In this document: piece after piece, positions 53,968 through 63,083 of the stretch
Numbering within the stretch: position 1 is the first letter of the stretch
Layout: each line of letters starts with the position of its first letter
Assembly: GCF_051549855.1 (NCBI RefSeq)
Contig: NZ_CP196080.1
Location: 1-64,000 of the forward strand
DNA from: Metamycoplasma sp051549855
GTDB lineage: Bacteria > Bacillota_I > Bacilli_A > Mycoplasmatales > Metamycoplasmataceae
Direction: 5' to 3'
Length of the DNA: 64,000 nucleotides
Made by a program: the position numbers and the translations under genes
The notes under the pieces: generated by a model
Told to the model about the DNA's origin: nothing
Database searches by the model: none
What the model saw: only the letters and a program-made list of their open reading frames with translations

Positions 53968-54506
53968 TGAATTTATTTTTAGATGGTTGTTTAGAAGATT
54001 TGGCAATTGGTTTATATAACTCGAAATTAAAACTTATAGACAAAATTATCATTGACAAACTTAATAAAAAAGTAGATGTTTTACCACATTTGGTCGAGAA
54101 AATTCTTACTCAAAATAGTGCAAAAGTTACTGATTTGAATGCTATTTATATCAATGTAGGACCAGGTTCTTTTACAGGTAGTAGAATCGCCCTTACTTTT
54201 GCTAGAACAATTTGCCAAATACACAAAAACACTCAACTATATGTTACTTCGACAATTCAACTACTGAAAAAACAACTGAAAAATGACATTTTATTCATCA
54301 AGGCTAATAAATATGCTTCATACAAAATTGACACAAACAATGATGAAAAACACGAGTTAGTGAAAAACATTGTTGTTGATGAAATTGACTACAGTGAATT
54401 ACTTATAAATTTTAAAGAGTATCAAAAATGTTTCACATTAGTAGAAGACTTAGAAAGCGTTGATGTTAAGTATTTTCATGACCCACAAATTGGAGGACTA
54501 GAATAA
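53967..54506 (+). CDS. tsaB: tRNA t6A biosynthesis protein TsaB
   Basis: The 179-residue protein is a shortened ASKHA-fold partner of TsaD. The key family segment is YINVGPGSFTGSRIALTFA. The C-terminal part is short and poorly conserved, about 40 residues smaller than typical TsaB. It starts by a one-base overlap with tsaE and ends by overlapping the tsaD ATG, so the three proteins are probably made in fixed ratio. Confidence 0.9.
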   Translation: MNLFLDGCLEDLAIGLYNSKLKLIDKIIIDKLNKKVDVLPHLVEKILTQNSAKVTDLNAIYINVGPGSFTGSRIALTFARTICQIHKNTQLYVTSTIQLLKKQLKNDILFIKANKYASYKIDTNNDEKHELVKNIVVDEIDYSELLINFKEYQKCFTLVEDLESVDVKYFHDPQIGGLE

Positions 54507-55459
54507 TGCTTGTATTAGGAATCGAAACTAGTCACGATGATACGTCACTAGCAATTGTTAGCAGTCGAAAAGGTGTTTTAAAAATAGTAACAATAAGTCA
54601 AATTGAAGTACACAAAAAATATGGCGGAACTGTTCCTGAAATTGCTTCACGTTTGCATGTTAAAAACATTTATCTAGCATTAGAGGAAATTAAAAAAGAT
54701 TTTGATTTAAATAAAATTGACTTGATTGCATACACAGCAAAACCAGGTTTGATTGGTGCACTTCAAATTGGTTTTTTAGCAGCAAAGGCAATCGCTATGA
54801 CACTGCAAAAACCTATAGTTCCTATTGATCACATAGAAGGTCACTTTTTTTCAGCTTCAATAGGTCAAAAAATCAAATATCCAGCTTTAGGATTGGTAGT
54901 TTCTGGTGGACACACACAAATAATTCTTGTTCAAAATAGTTTTAAAATGAGTGTTATAGGCTCAACAATTGATGATGCAGTTGGAGAATGTTATGACAAG
55001 ATCGGACGTAAACTAGGTTTAGAACATCCAGGAGGTCCAAAAATTGACAAAATTGCTTCAACTCATAAAAGTAATATTAAGCATCATTTTTCTATCCCAC
55101 ACACTGAAAATGAGTATGATTTTTCACTCAGTGGAATAAAAACTCAATTTATTAACTTCATTAATAATTATCGCAACCGAAATGAGCAAGTTCCAGTCGA
55201 GGATATAGCTGCCAAATTTCAAGAAACCATTGTTGAGTATTTAAAAGAAAAAATGACGAAAGCAATTGAAACTTTTCAACCAAAATCAATAGTTTTGTGT
55301 GGTGGTGTTAGTGCTAACAATGCGATTAGAAATATGTTCCTAACTATTCATCCAAATGCTTTGGTTCCACTTAAAGAATATGCCACTGATAATGGAGCAA
55401 TGATTGCAAAAGCAGCAATTGAAATTTACAAAGATAGTTTTAAGAAGGCTAAAAAATAA
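54506..55459 (+). CDS. tsaD: tRNA N6-adenosine threonylcarbamoyltransferase TsaD
   Basis: Catalytic subunit transferring the threonylcarbamoyl group to A37. The 317-residue product has ETSHDDTSLAI, the GLIGALQIG segment, the metal-binding HIEGHFFSA (two His about residues 107-111), VSGGHTQI, DDAVGECYDKIGRKLGL and CGGVSANN. The downstream 209-base gap to tuf contains a hairpin without a T tract (55483-55501), so termination is uncertain. Confidence 0.97.
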   Translation: MLVLGIETSHDDTSLAIVSSRKGVLKIVTISQIEVHKKYGGTVPEIASRLHVKNIYLALEEIKKDFDLNKIDLIAYTAKPGLIGALQIGFLAAKAIAMTLQKPIVPIDHIEGHFFSASIGQKIKYPALGLVVSGGHTQIILVQNSFKMSVIGSTIDDAVGECYDKIGRKLGLEHPGGPKIDKIASTHKSNIKHHFSIPHTENEYDFSLSGIKTQFINFINNYRNRNEQVPVEDIAAKFQETIVEYLKEKMTKAIETFQPKSIVLCGGVSANNAIRNMFLTIHPNALVPLKEYATDNGAMIAKAAIEIYKDSFKKAKK

Positions 55460-55533
55460 CTCTTAACAAATACTCATTTTGTTTCTCTACAAAGTAGAGA
55501 ACAAACACCAATAAGAAAAAAAAGAGTTTTTTT

Positions 55534-55542
55534 TGCTAAAAT
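55534..55542 (+). promoter_or_regulatory. Extended -10 promoter of tuf
   Basis: TGCTAAAAT, an extended -10 match, lies where transcription would start at about 55549-55551, exactly at the 5' arm of the structured leader. No clear -35 is seen. Confidence 0.55.
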
Positions 55543-55548
55543 TTAATA

Positions 55549-55668
55549 AGTATTTAACGCAATGGACAGGATATAGGTGAAAGACTATACTTAGGTTGGT
55601 TTAACGCGTTAAATTAAAATCGAAAAATAGTTTTATAAATTACAAACAAATTTCAGAAAGGAAATACA
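55549..55668 (+). promoter_or_regulatory. Structured 5' leader of tuf
   Basis: About 120 bases of leader. ATTTAACGC (55552-55560) can pair perfectly with GCGTTAAAT (55606-55614). Inside this 9-bp closing stem lies a second hairpin, TATAG/CTATA (55572-55576 with 55585-55589), with loop GTGAAAGA. The 3' arm also lies in a 14-base perfect palindrome TTTAACGCGTTAAA (55600-55613), so an alternative local hairpin can compete with the long-range stem. This sequence is more GC-rich and complex than neighbouring spacers. It does not match a riboswitch I know. A regulatory role is inference. Confidence 0.55.
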
Positions 55669-56856
55669 ATGGCAAAATTAGATTTTGACCGTTCAAAAGC
55701 TCACGTTAACATTGGAACAATCGGACACGTTGACCACGGTAAAACAACATTAACAGCTGCTATTGCTACTGTTTTATCTAAAAAAGGTCTATCAGAAGCT
55801 CGTGATTATGCTTCTATCGATAATGCACCAGAAGAAAAAGAACGTGGAATTACAATTAACACAGCTCACATCGAATACAACACAGAAAAACGTCACTATG
55901 CACACGTTGACTGTCCAGGGCACGCTGACTATGTTAAAAACATGATTACTGGAGCTGCTCAAATGGATGGAGCTATCCTAGTAGTTGCTGCAACTGATGG
56001 AGCAATGCCTCAAACACGTGAACACATCCTACTTTCAAAACAAGTTGGAGTTCCAAAAATGGTTGTTTTCCTAAATAAAGTTGACATGCTAGAAGGTGAA
56101 GAAGAAATCATCGACCTAGTTGAAATGGATATTCGTGACCTATTATCATCATACGAATTCGACGGAGACAACACACCAGTTATTCGTGGATCAGCTCTTA
56201 AAGCTCTACAAGGAGATCCAAAATATGAAGCTGCTATCATGGAATTAATGGATGCAGTTGACACATGAATCGACGAACCTCCAAGAGAAACTGACAAACC
56301 ATTCCTAATGGCAGTTGAAGACGTTTTCACAATTACAGGACGTGGAACTGTTGCAACAGGTAGAGTTGAACGTGGAAAACTACAACTGAACGAAGAAGTT
56401 GAAATCGTTGGACTAAAAGACACCAAAAAAACAGTTGTTACAGGAATTGAAATGTTCCGTAAAAACCTAAAAGAAGCTATGGCTGGAGACAACGCTGGAC
56501 TATTACTACGTGGAATTGACCGTGATGATGTTCAACGTGGACAAGTTTTAGCAAAACCTAAAACAATTATCCCTCACACAGAATTCAAAGCTGCTATCTA
56601 TGCACTTAAAAAAGAAGAAGGGGGACGTCACACACCATTCTTCGCTAACTATAAACCACAATTCTACTTCCGTACAACAGACGTTACAGGTGGAATTAAA
56701 TTCACAGATGGACGTGAAATGGTTGTTCCAGGAGAAAACGTTGACTTAACAGTTACTCTAATCGCTCCTATCGCCGTTGAAAACGGAACAAAATTCTCAA
56801 TCCGTGAAGGTGGAAGAACTGTTGGAGCTGGAACAGTTACAGAAGTTCTAAAATAA
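55669..56856 (+). CDS. tuf: Elongation factor Tu
   Basis: EF-Tu carries aminoacyl-tRNA to the ribosome. The 395-residue product has G1 GHVDHGKTT, the effector region ERGITINTAHIEY, G3 DCPGHADYVKNM, G4 NKVD, and domains 2 and 3 intact (GRGTVATGRVERG, HTPFFANYKPQFYFRTTDVTG). Only one TGA Trp occurs (DTWIDEP). AGAAAGGAAATACA precedes the ATG. It is monocistronic, with a strong terminator. Confidence 0.98.
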
Positions 56857-56868
56857 TTATTTTCAAAG

Positions 56869-56902
56869 AAGCAACTTTCAAGTTGCTTTTTCTTTTTTGC
56901 TT
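56869..56902 (+). terminator. Terminator of tuf
   Basis: An 8-bp stem AAGCAACT / AGTTGCTT (56869-56876 with 56881-56888) with a 4-base loop, followed by TTTTCTTTTTT. Confidence 0.85.
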
Positions 56903-56918
56903 TTTGGTGACAAAAACA

Positions 56919-56941
56919 CAAAAAAAGCAGCTTTTAGCTGC
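56919..56941 (-). terminator. Terminator of the minus-strand cluster ending at 56942
   Basis: A 6-bp stem GCAGCT / AGCTGC (56927-56932 with 56936-56941) with loop TTT. On the minus strand it is followed by six or more T. It begins directly at the stop codon of the next gene. Confidence 0.7.
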
Positions 56942-57274
56942 CTATTTTTCATCGTTGTACATTTCAAATAATTCATAACCGTCAAGAGTTTTTCTTATTT
57001 GAAAATGTCTATTATTAGCTTTAAATGTACCGTTTAGTCCTTTTTCTCTTTGTGTTAAACTACTCATAATCATTAAATTATCATTAGTAGGCAGTTCATT
57101 TTTTTTGACAGGATACAGAACATCTATTTCTCAAGAAAATTCTGAATCTGTTTTATATTCATCACGAACTATTTTTCTCCCGGCAAAATCTTCTGCTTCT
57201 TGTTTGTTTCCATATACAGCATTTCATGCTTGTAAAGCCATCATTTTTTCTTGTTCAAAATCTGCGTTAGTCAT
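56942..57274 (-). CDS. Hypothetical cytoplasmic protein
   Basis: A 110-residue soluble protein with no recognisable domain. Two TGA codons code for Trp (QAWNAV and FSWEID), which hides it under the standard code. AAAGGAGAATA precedes the ATG. The start overlaps the stop of the upstream membrane protein gene by one base (TAATG), so the two are coupled. Codon use and TGA use are like the neighbours, supporting a real gene. Confidence 0.7.
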
Positions 57275-58083
57275 TATTCTCCTTTTAAAATCAAAATCGG
57301 TTCAAAAAGTAGGTGTTGCATTTGATTGACTTCATCTAATATTATTTTTATTTTGAATGACATTTTTTCTACTTCTAGATCAGCTAGTTGTGGATTTTGG
57401 TGTTCATAATTTTTTAAAGCAACAAAAAGAGCTTTGATTGTTATAGCTGATGTTAGTTTAAATTTCGTAGTGCTGTCTTTGATATAACCATATGTAGCAG
57501 TAAAATCAAAGTGATCGATGTAGTCTAGCAATGTTTTAAATGTTAGTTTGCTATCCTTTTTCTCTTCATCGTTTGCATATCATTCCTTGAAAATGTTTGA
57601 CACATTGAACTCCAATTCATCATTGCTTTTTACATTTTCATAGGTGAAACTTTCGTTTGAAAAATGTTTATCGTCTTTATATATTTCTTTTAAGTATTTT
57701 TCATAGTTTTCTTTAACTAGAGTACCAATTAATTGTTCGTTAATCTTAAATTTAAAGACGTTATTATTTTTAACTGAAAACTCTCTAATCATAGTTCCAG
57801 AAGCAAAAGCATTGACAAAATCATATTTTTGACTCTGAAGTTCTCATTTTTTTGATTCTGAGTTTTGAACTAGCTCTACTTTTGTTTCTTGCTCTTTATT
57901 TGCGCCGACATAACCTTCAAGAAGTGGTTTTTGTGTTTCATGTTTTTTAGCTTTGGTAACAATTGGAATAATAGCTATCAAGCCAATAAAACAAAGTGCA
58001 AGCCCTGAAAATATTAGTGCAGAACGCAGCTTATGTTTTTTTGCTTTTGGTTTCTGAATAATTTCTTGATTTTGATTTTCCAT
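57274..58083 (-). CDS. Single-pass membrane protein, unknown function
   Basis: A 269-residue protein with a Lys-rich cytoplasmic N-terminus (about 22 residues), one transmembrane helix (SALIFSGLALCFIGLIAII, about 23-46) and a largely extracellular helical, charged domain. TGA codons encode Trp at two places (KKWELQ and KEWYAN). No lipobox and no motif I recognise. It is coupled to the small gene downstream by a one-base overlap. A -10-like TATACTA lies at about 58094-58100 when read on the minus strand as its reverse, but I do not rely on it. Confidence 0.7.
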
Positions 58084-58114
58084 AATTAAAAATTATACTA
58101 AACAAGACACTAAA

Positions 58115-58144
58115 GCAATGAAAAAGATGGCTATGCCATCTTTT
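58115..58144 (-). terminator. Terminator of gyrB-licA-pseudokinase cluster
   Basis: A 10-bp perfect stem AAAAGATGGC / GCCATCTTTT (58122-58131 with 58135-58144) with loop TAT. It directly follows the stop codon of the double-kinase gene on the minus strand. Confidence 0.8.
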
Positions 58145-58146
58145 CA

Positions 58147-59592
58147 CTAGTGTTTGTTTCAGTTGTAAATCAGATCTTTAATTCTTTTAATATTAATCCG
58201 CGAGTGAAATTCATCATCAAGTTTTACTTTATTTGCTAAATAAGCAAGAAACTGAGCTATGACGCGGTATTTAATGAAATCTTGTGGACATTTACGTCCA
58301 TAAGTCTTTCAAAAGATTGCTTCCTGGTGTTCATTCAATCCCATGTTTTCAAACAAATTAGCAATATCAACCAATGGATCTCCTTTAGCAGCTTGATCTC
58401 ACTGAGTAATATAAACACTTTGATTTTTTGAAAAAAAGATATTATCAATTGAAAGTGAATTGTGACAGTTAGCATTAAGGTTTAACTGAGATACTCACTT
58501 ACGCATATTATGAATAAAGATTGAGTCAAAATCTTCCTTTAATGCTTCGATACCAATTTGGTTTAGAGAATTTTTAATCTTTTTATCTAAAACTGAAGGC
58601 GGAAATTCAATTTTCGAAGTATGCAAAATCTTAATAGCACGAGCAATCGAACGAATTTTCCTGTCAGTCAAAAAACCTGTTGTGTTTGCTTCCATTCAAC
58701 GTCAAATGATAATTTTGTCATCTTGATACACATAGACTGGCACAAAATAAAATTCATTTAGTAAATCAATGTTTAAACGATCTCCAAAGCCATCCTTGAC
58801 TTTTTGTACTATGAAACGAGACTGGTAGTTATAGAACTTGTTTTGGTAAAGATATAATGCTCTTGCTATTTTTGGCAGCGGTGTTTCAAGGTGTGAATAA
58901 AATTGGCTAAAAGTTGCTTTTTCCCTTGTCTTAACTAAATAAATAAAATCTTCCAGTTGAGTTAAGGTAATATCGAATTCATCACATAACAATTGTTTTG
59001 AAATACCTAAATTAATATACATCATAGCAGCATCAGCAGCAGGGTAATTGTAAGAACAAGCACCAAAGTCAATCAATTTAATTTTTCCCAGGCTATTAAC
59101 TATGACATTCGAACGCTTTATGTTGTTATGACACAATACCAAGTCATCATTGGCATATTTTTTTAGAAGCATATCATATTTTGTGTCATCAATTTTACAA
59201 CTATATCAATTAAAAATTGGAGCCTTGAATTTTGTGTTGTGTAGTTTTTTTACTTCAACAATAAGATTGCGAATAATTGTTCGATTAATCTTGATTTTTG
59301 TCAAATCTTGGCCATTATATCATTTCTTGATTAGGTACCCATCTTTGTAAAATAAATAGTCATCAAAATTCTTAGCAATGACTTTTTTAGTCATTTTTGA
59401 GTCTTCGTCAAACTTTGGGATTCTGATTTGGACCATTTCACCACGATATTTAGCACGGTAAGTCTTGTTCTTAAAGCCTTCATAGTAAAAGTAAATATCA
59501 CTTATTTTTTCACTAATAACCGAGCCAAAAACTCCTCTTAACTCTTCGATAACAAGTTTAGACTCAGTTTTATTGAGTTTGTCTTGTAGCAT
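58147..59592 (-). CDS. Degenerate tandem choline-kinase/APH-fold protein (double pseudokinase)
   Basis: The 481-residue protein consists of two LicA/APH-like kinase units in tandem, each resembling the intact kinase gene just upstream. Unit 1 (about 35-235) has EGFKNKTYR like the GFTNKTY start of that kinase and the catalytic-loop segment CHNNIKRSN (154-162), in which the catalytic Asp of HxD is Asn157; the metal Asp175 of IDFG is kept. Unit 2 (about 270-481) has CHNSLSIDN, with Ser379 at the catalytic Asp, and ITQWDQAAKGDP, with Gln397 at the metal Asp. Unit 2 also lacks the N-terminal nucleotide-binding strands. It is therefore probably catalytically dead, and may be regulatory or scaffold. 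It overlaps the intact kinase gene by 23 bases. Confidence 0.85.
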
Positions 59593-60328
59593 TTTTAATT
59601 TCTTCTAGTTGATTCATATATTCATCAACTCTTTTAATGTAAAGACTGTCATCAAAAGGTTTAACAGGATGTTTGTTTATCCATAGCACAACTAAAGCAT
59701 TAACCAAAATTTTGTGAATGTGAACATAGTAAGGTTCAAAGTCATCGCCATAACCTTCATATAATCACTGAGTTTGTTCTTCGGTAAGACTTTGTGATTC
59801 AATAAAGTAAGCAAGGTCAAAGTGAACATCTCCCATTGTGGCGTATTCTCAATCAGTAATGAAGAGATTTTTGTTTTCATCCTCAATAAAATTGAATAGT
59901 CACAAGTCATTGTGGCAAGGAGCAGAGTTGTCGATATTTTTCAAGAAGAGATTAATTTTTTTGTAGTGTTTATCTAAAACGTCAATCTTGCGTCCTAGTT
60001 CACTAACCTTTTGGCGATATACTTTGAATCTTCTTGCTAAATTGTTAGCAGGAAAACGTAATTTTGAGTTGTGAATTGTAATCAGCATTTGACCGATTTT
60101 TATTAAGTTTTCTTTGTTTAATTCTGGTTGTTTACCTTTGATAAATTCTGTTACTAAAGTTTTTTCATCATCATATAAAACTTTAGGGCTGAAATCAAAT
60201 TTGTTAAGGATTTGATAATCAATTTTGTGATTGAATTCATCATATTGTTTTTCTTTAATGAATGTGTTTTGTTTATCATCAAAATAAGTTTTATTGGTAA
60301 AACCTTGATTTTTTAATAGATGTTTCAT
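59570..60328 (-). CDS. LicA/choline-kinase-like phosphotransferase
   Basis: The 252-residue protein has a complete choline/ethanolamine kinase-type catalytic core. It starts with GFTNKTY, has LVTEFIKGK, LITIHNSKLRFP, the catalytic loop CHNDLWLFNF (Trp from TGA) with HND and the metal motif ITDWEYATMGDVHFDLAYF. This matches LicA/choline kinase and related APH-fold small-molecule kinases that phosphorylate choline, ethanolamine or a similar head group. The actual substrate is not determined. It begins 3 bases after the gyrB stop, without an obvious Shine-Dalgarno, and overlaps the pseudokinase gene downstream. Confidence 0.88.
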
Positions 60329-60331
60329 GAA

Positions 60332-62275
60332 TTAAAAATCGATATTTGAAGCATATTTAGCATTTTCTTGTACGAAATCACGACGTGGTTCAACTTCTTC
60401 ACCCATTAGAGTGGTAAAGATTGTGTCAGCTGCAGCTACATCTTCGATTTGTACTTGTAACATGCGACGATTTTCAGGATTCATTGTGGTTTCTCACAAT
60501 TGTTCTGGATCCATTTCTCCCAACCCTTTGTAACGTTGGATGTTAACTTTTGATTTGTCAATAGATGCTAAAATTTCTTCTTTTTGCTTGTCATTGTAAG
60601 CATATTGTACATTTTTACCATAACTTATTTTGTATAGTGGTGGCTGCGCCAAGTAAACAAAACCATATTCAATTAAAGGACGCATATAACGATAGAAAAA
60701 GGTTAGCAATAAGGTTGTAATGTGAGCTCCATCGACATCGGCGTCAGTCATAATAACGATTTTGTGGTATCTTAGTTTGTTAATATTGAATTCATCACGA
60801 ATTCCAGTTCCAAGAGCGTGAATTAAAGTTCCAATTTCTTTATTTTCTAACACTGATTGAATATTGTTCTTTTCGGCATTGATAACTTTTCCCCGCAATG
60901 GTAGAATTGCTTGAATTGAACGGTCACGACCCATTTTGGCACTACCACCAGCAGAGTTCCCTTCGACAATGTAAAGTTCAGTTAATTCAGCATTTTTAGT
61001 TGAACAGTCAGCAAGCTTTCCTGGTAGGTTTCCAAACTCAAGTCCATCTTTTTTACGTGACGCTTCACTTGCTGCTTTAGCAGCTAAACGAGCTTGTTGA
61101 GTTTTGATACATTTTTCAACAATCAAACGAGCTATAGCAGGATTTTCTAACATGTAACGTTCTAGCGATTCACTTAAAACTTTGTTAGTTGCACTACGAG
61201 TATCTTTATTTTCTAGTTTCCCCTTAGTTTGACCTTCGAAAATAGGATCTGCGTGTTTTACTGAAATAATTGCCACTAATCCTTCACGAATATCATCTCT
61301 TGATAAACGGTTTTTTTCATCTTTGATTAGCTTATTTTCTTCACCTCAGTGATTAAAAATTCTTACTAAAGCATCACTAAAACCTTGCTCATGTGTTCCA
61401 CCTTCATTTGTTGAAATGTTATTGGCATATGAAACAACATTATTTGAAAATCCTTCGTTATATTGCAAAGCAACTTCAACACTAACTTCTTTTGCGTCTT
61501 CACCCATTCTTGGATCTTTGAAACTTCCTTCAGCGTATACAATCTCTGGATTGATAACTTTTTTACCTTTCCCTAACTCACGCACGTAGTCAACTATTCC
61601 ACCTTCGAAACAAAATTGTTTTTCAACACTTTTAATTTTGTCGTTGATATTTAGTTTTAATCCTTTGTTAAGGTATGCTGTTTGTTTTGCGTGGTCTGCA
61701 ATGATTGAAAAGTCAAAGTCATTTTTTTCCATTATTGTGAAATCAGGTTTGAATTTAACTCTAGTTCCGCTAATTCCTTCAGGAGCTTCAGAAATAACAG
61801 CCAACTCATTTACTTTTTGCCCTCCATTAGCAAACTTTTGATAGTAAACTTTTTGATCTCTAGTAACTCATACTTCAAATTCCTGACTTAAGGCATTAAC
61901 AACACTAGCTCCTACCCCGTGTAATCCCCCACTAACTTTATAGGCATCTGAGTTAAATTTACCACCAGCATGTAAAACCGTGAAAACTGTTTCGACTGTA
62001 CTTAGTCCTGTTCCTGGGTGTTTGTCAACCGGTATTCCCCGACCATTGTCGATAACCTCAACTACATTATCAGGATATAAGTTAACTGTGATCTCATTAC
62101 AAAAACCTGCCAAAGCTTCGTCGACTGAGTTATCAAGAATTTCTCAAATCATGTGGTGAAGACCTTTGAAACCGATGCTTCCAATGTACATTCCCGGTCT
62201 TTTACGAACTGGGTCTAGACCTTTTAAAACTTCAATGCTGCTTGAATCGTAATTATTATGATTTTTTTGCTCCAT
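60332..62275 (-). CDS. gyrB: DNA gyrase subunit B
   Basis: ATPase subunit of gyrase, which introduces negative supercoils. The 647-residue product has RKRPGMYIG, the ATPase motifs EILDNSVDEA, DNGRGIP and GGLHGVGASVVNALS, and NEGGTHEQGF. The TOPRIM segment is ELYIVEGNSAGGSAKMGRDR with MTDADVDGAHITTLLLTFFYRY. The end YKGLGEM is typical. It fits GyrB rather than ParE by the IYGS-free PLRGKVINAEK segment, although this distinction is not absolute. AGAGGTAGCA precedes the ATG. The licA-like gene follows after 3 bases. Confidence 0.94.
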
Positions 62276-62356
62276 TGCTACCTCTTTTTTAATATATAAA
62301 TATATTAAAATTTTACCTTATTTTAGGCATTTTGAAGCACCATGACTAGCAAAAAG

Positions 62357-62384
62357 CAAGAAAAAACCGCCCTTAGAGGCGATT
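62357..62384 (-). terminator. Terminator of lemA
   Basis: Minus-strand stem AATCGCC / GGCGGTT (62378-62384 with 62365-62371, one T-G pair) with a 6-base loop, followed by a T run. It lies 8 bases after the lemA stop and upstream of gyrB. Confidence 0.7.
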
Positions 62385-62391
62385 TAAATTC

Positions 62392-63040
62392 TTATAATAA
62401 GCTTGAAGTATCTACATCTTTAATTTCTTCTTCAGTTGCTGTGAAGAATGCTAGGTTGTGTAGACCCATTTTTTCAGCTAAAACGATTCAAGGGAAAACA
62501 TAAATTTCTTGGTTGAAACGTCTTACTCTCATATTGTAAACTCTACGTGCTGCATAGATTTCATCTTCTTGTAAAGCAACTTCAGTATTGAATTGCAAGT
62601 ATAGACTTTCTGCCTTTAAATTTGGGTATTGCTCGAAAGTTAATGAAAGTCCACGAGTAACATTTTCTAGAATTGCTTGTTTTTCTTGTAAGTTGTTTGT
62701 TTTATCAACATCAGCGATCTTTGAACGTAATTCTGTAACTCTTTCTAGTAGTCCTGCTTCGTGATTTCTGTAGCTTTTTACTCCATCCATCATTTTAATC
62801 AATGTTGCTCTTCTTTTTTGCTTGCGCAGCCTGAATTTGCGAACTAGCTTCTTGTGCTTCTACTTGCATAGTATTGAAAGAATTTTTCTTTTTGTATGCA
62901 AAAATCAAGAAGATGAATAAAGATATGATAATGAAAAAGATATACATAGCTTTTTGTGCACTAGTTGCTTTAGCTGGTTGAATGTGGTTGTCAACGTTTA
63001 ATTTAACTTCCACTTGTTCATTTCTTGAATCAAATAACAT
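62392..63040 (-). pseudogene. lemA: LemA-family membrane protein, frameshifted
   Basis: Two overlapping frames together give one LemA protein. Frame 1 (63040 to about 62797) encodes a signal-anchor helix (AMYIFFIIISLFIFLIFAY) and the conserved start EAQEASSQIQAAQA. It then meets a stop. Frame 2, in the +1 frame, continues KRRATLIKMMDGVKSYRNHEAG, matching the LemA segment 'QLKRR.DLIPNLVETVKGY..HE', through SLTFEQYPNLKAE to the TGA-containing end at 62392. Removing one A from the A6 run (T6 at 62814-62819 on the plus strand) restores one open frame of about 215 codons. AAGGAGAAAAA precedes the ATG. Real mutation, phase-variable switch, programmed shift and sequencing error are all possible. Confidence 0.85.
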
Positions 63041-63083
63041 TTTTTCTCCTTAGAATTTATGCTCTTTTAAATTATATCTTAAT

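Noticed and set aside
53967..54506. Short TsaB (179 residues) as a truncated gene
   Set aside because: It keeps GPGSFTGSR and is seamlessly coupled to tsaE and tsaD; reduced TsaB proteins are plausible in mycoplasmas.
55483..55501. Hairpin TTCTCTAC/GTAGAGAA after tsaD as terminator
   Set aside because: Good 8-bp stem with a 3-base loop but no T tract follows; termination there is unsupported, though it may stabilise the mRNA end.
56010..56492. 160-codon minus-strand ORF inside tuf
   Set aside because: Shadow of the strongly biased tuf codon use; EF-Tu is intact on the other strand.
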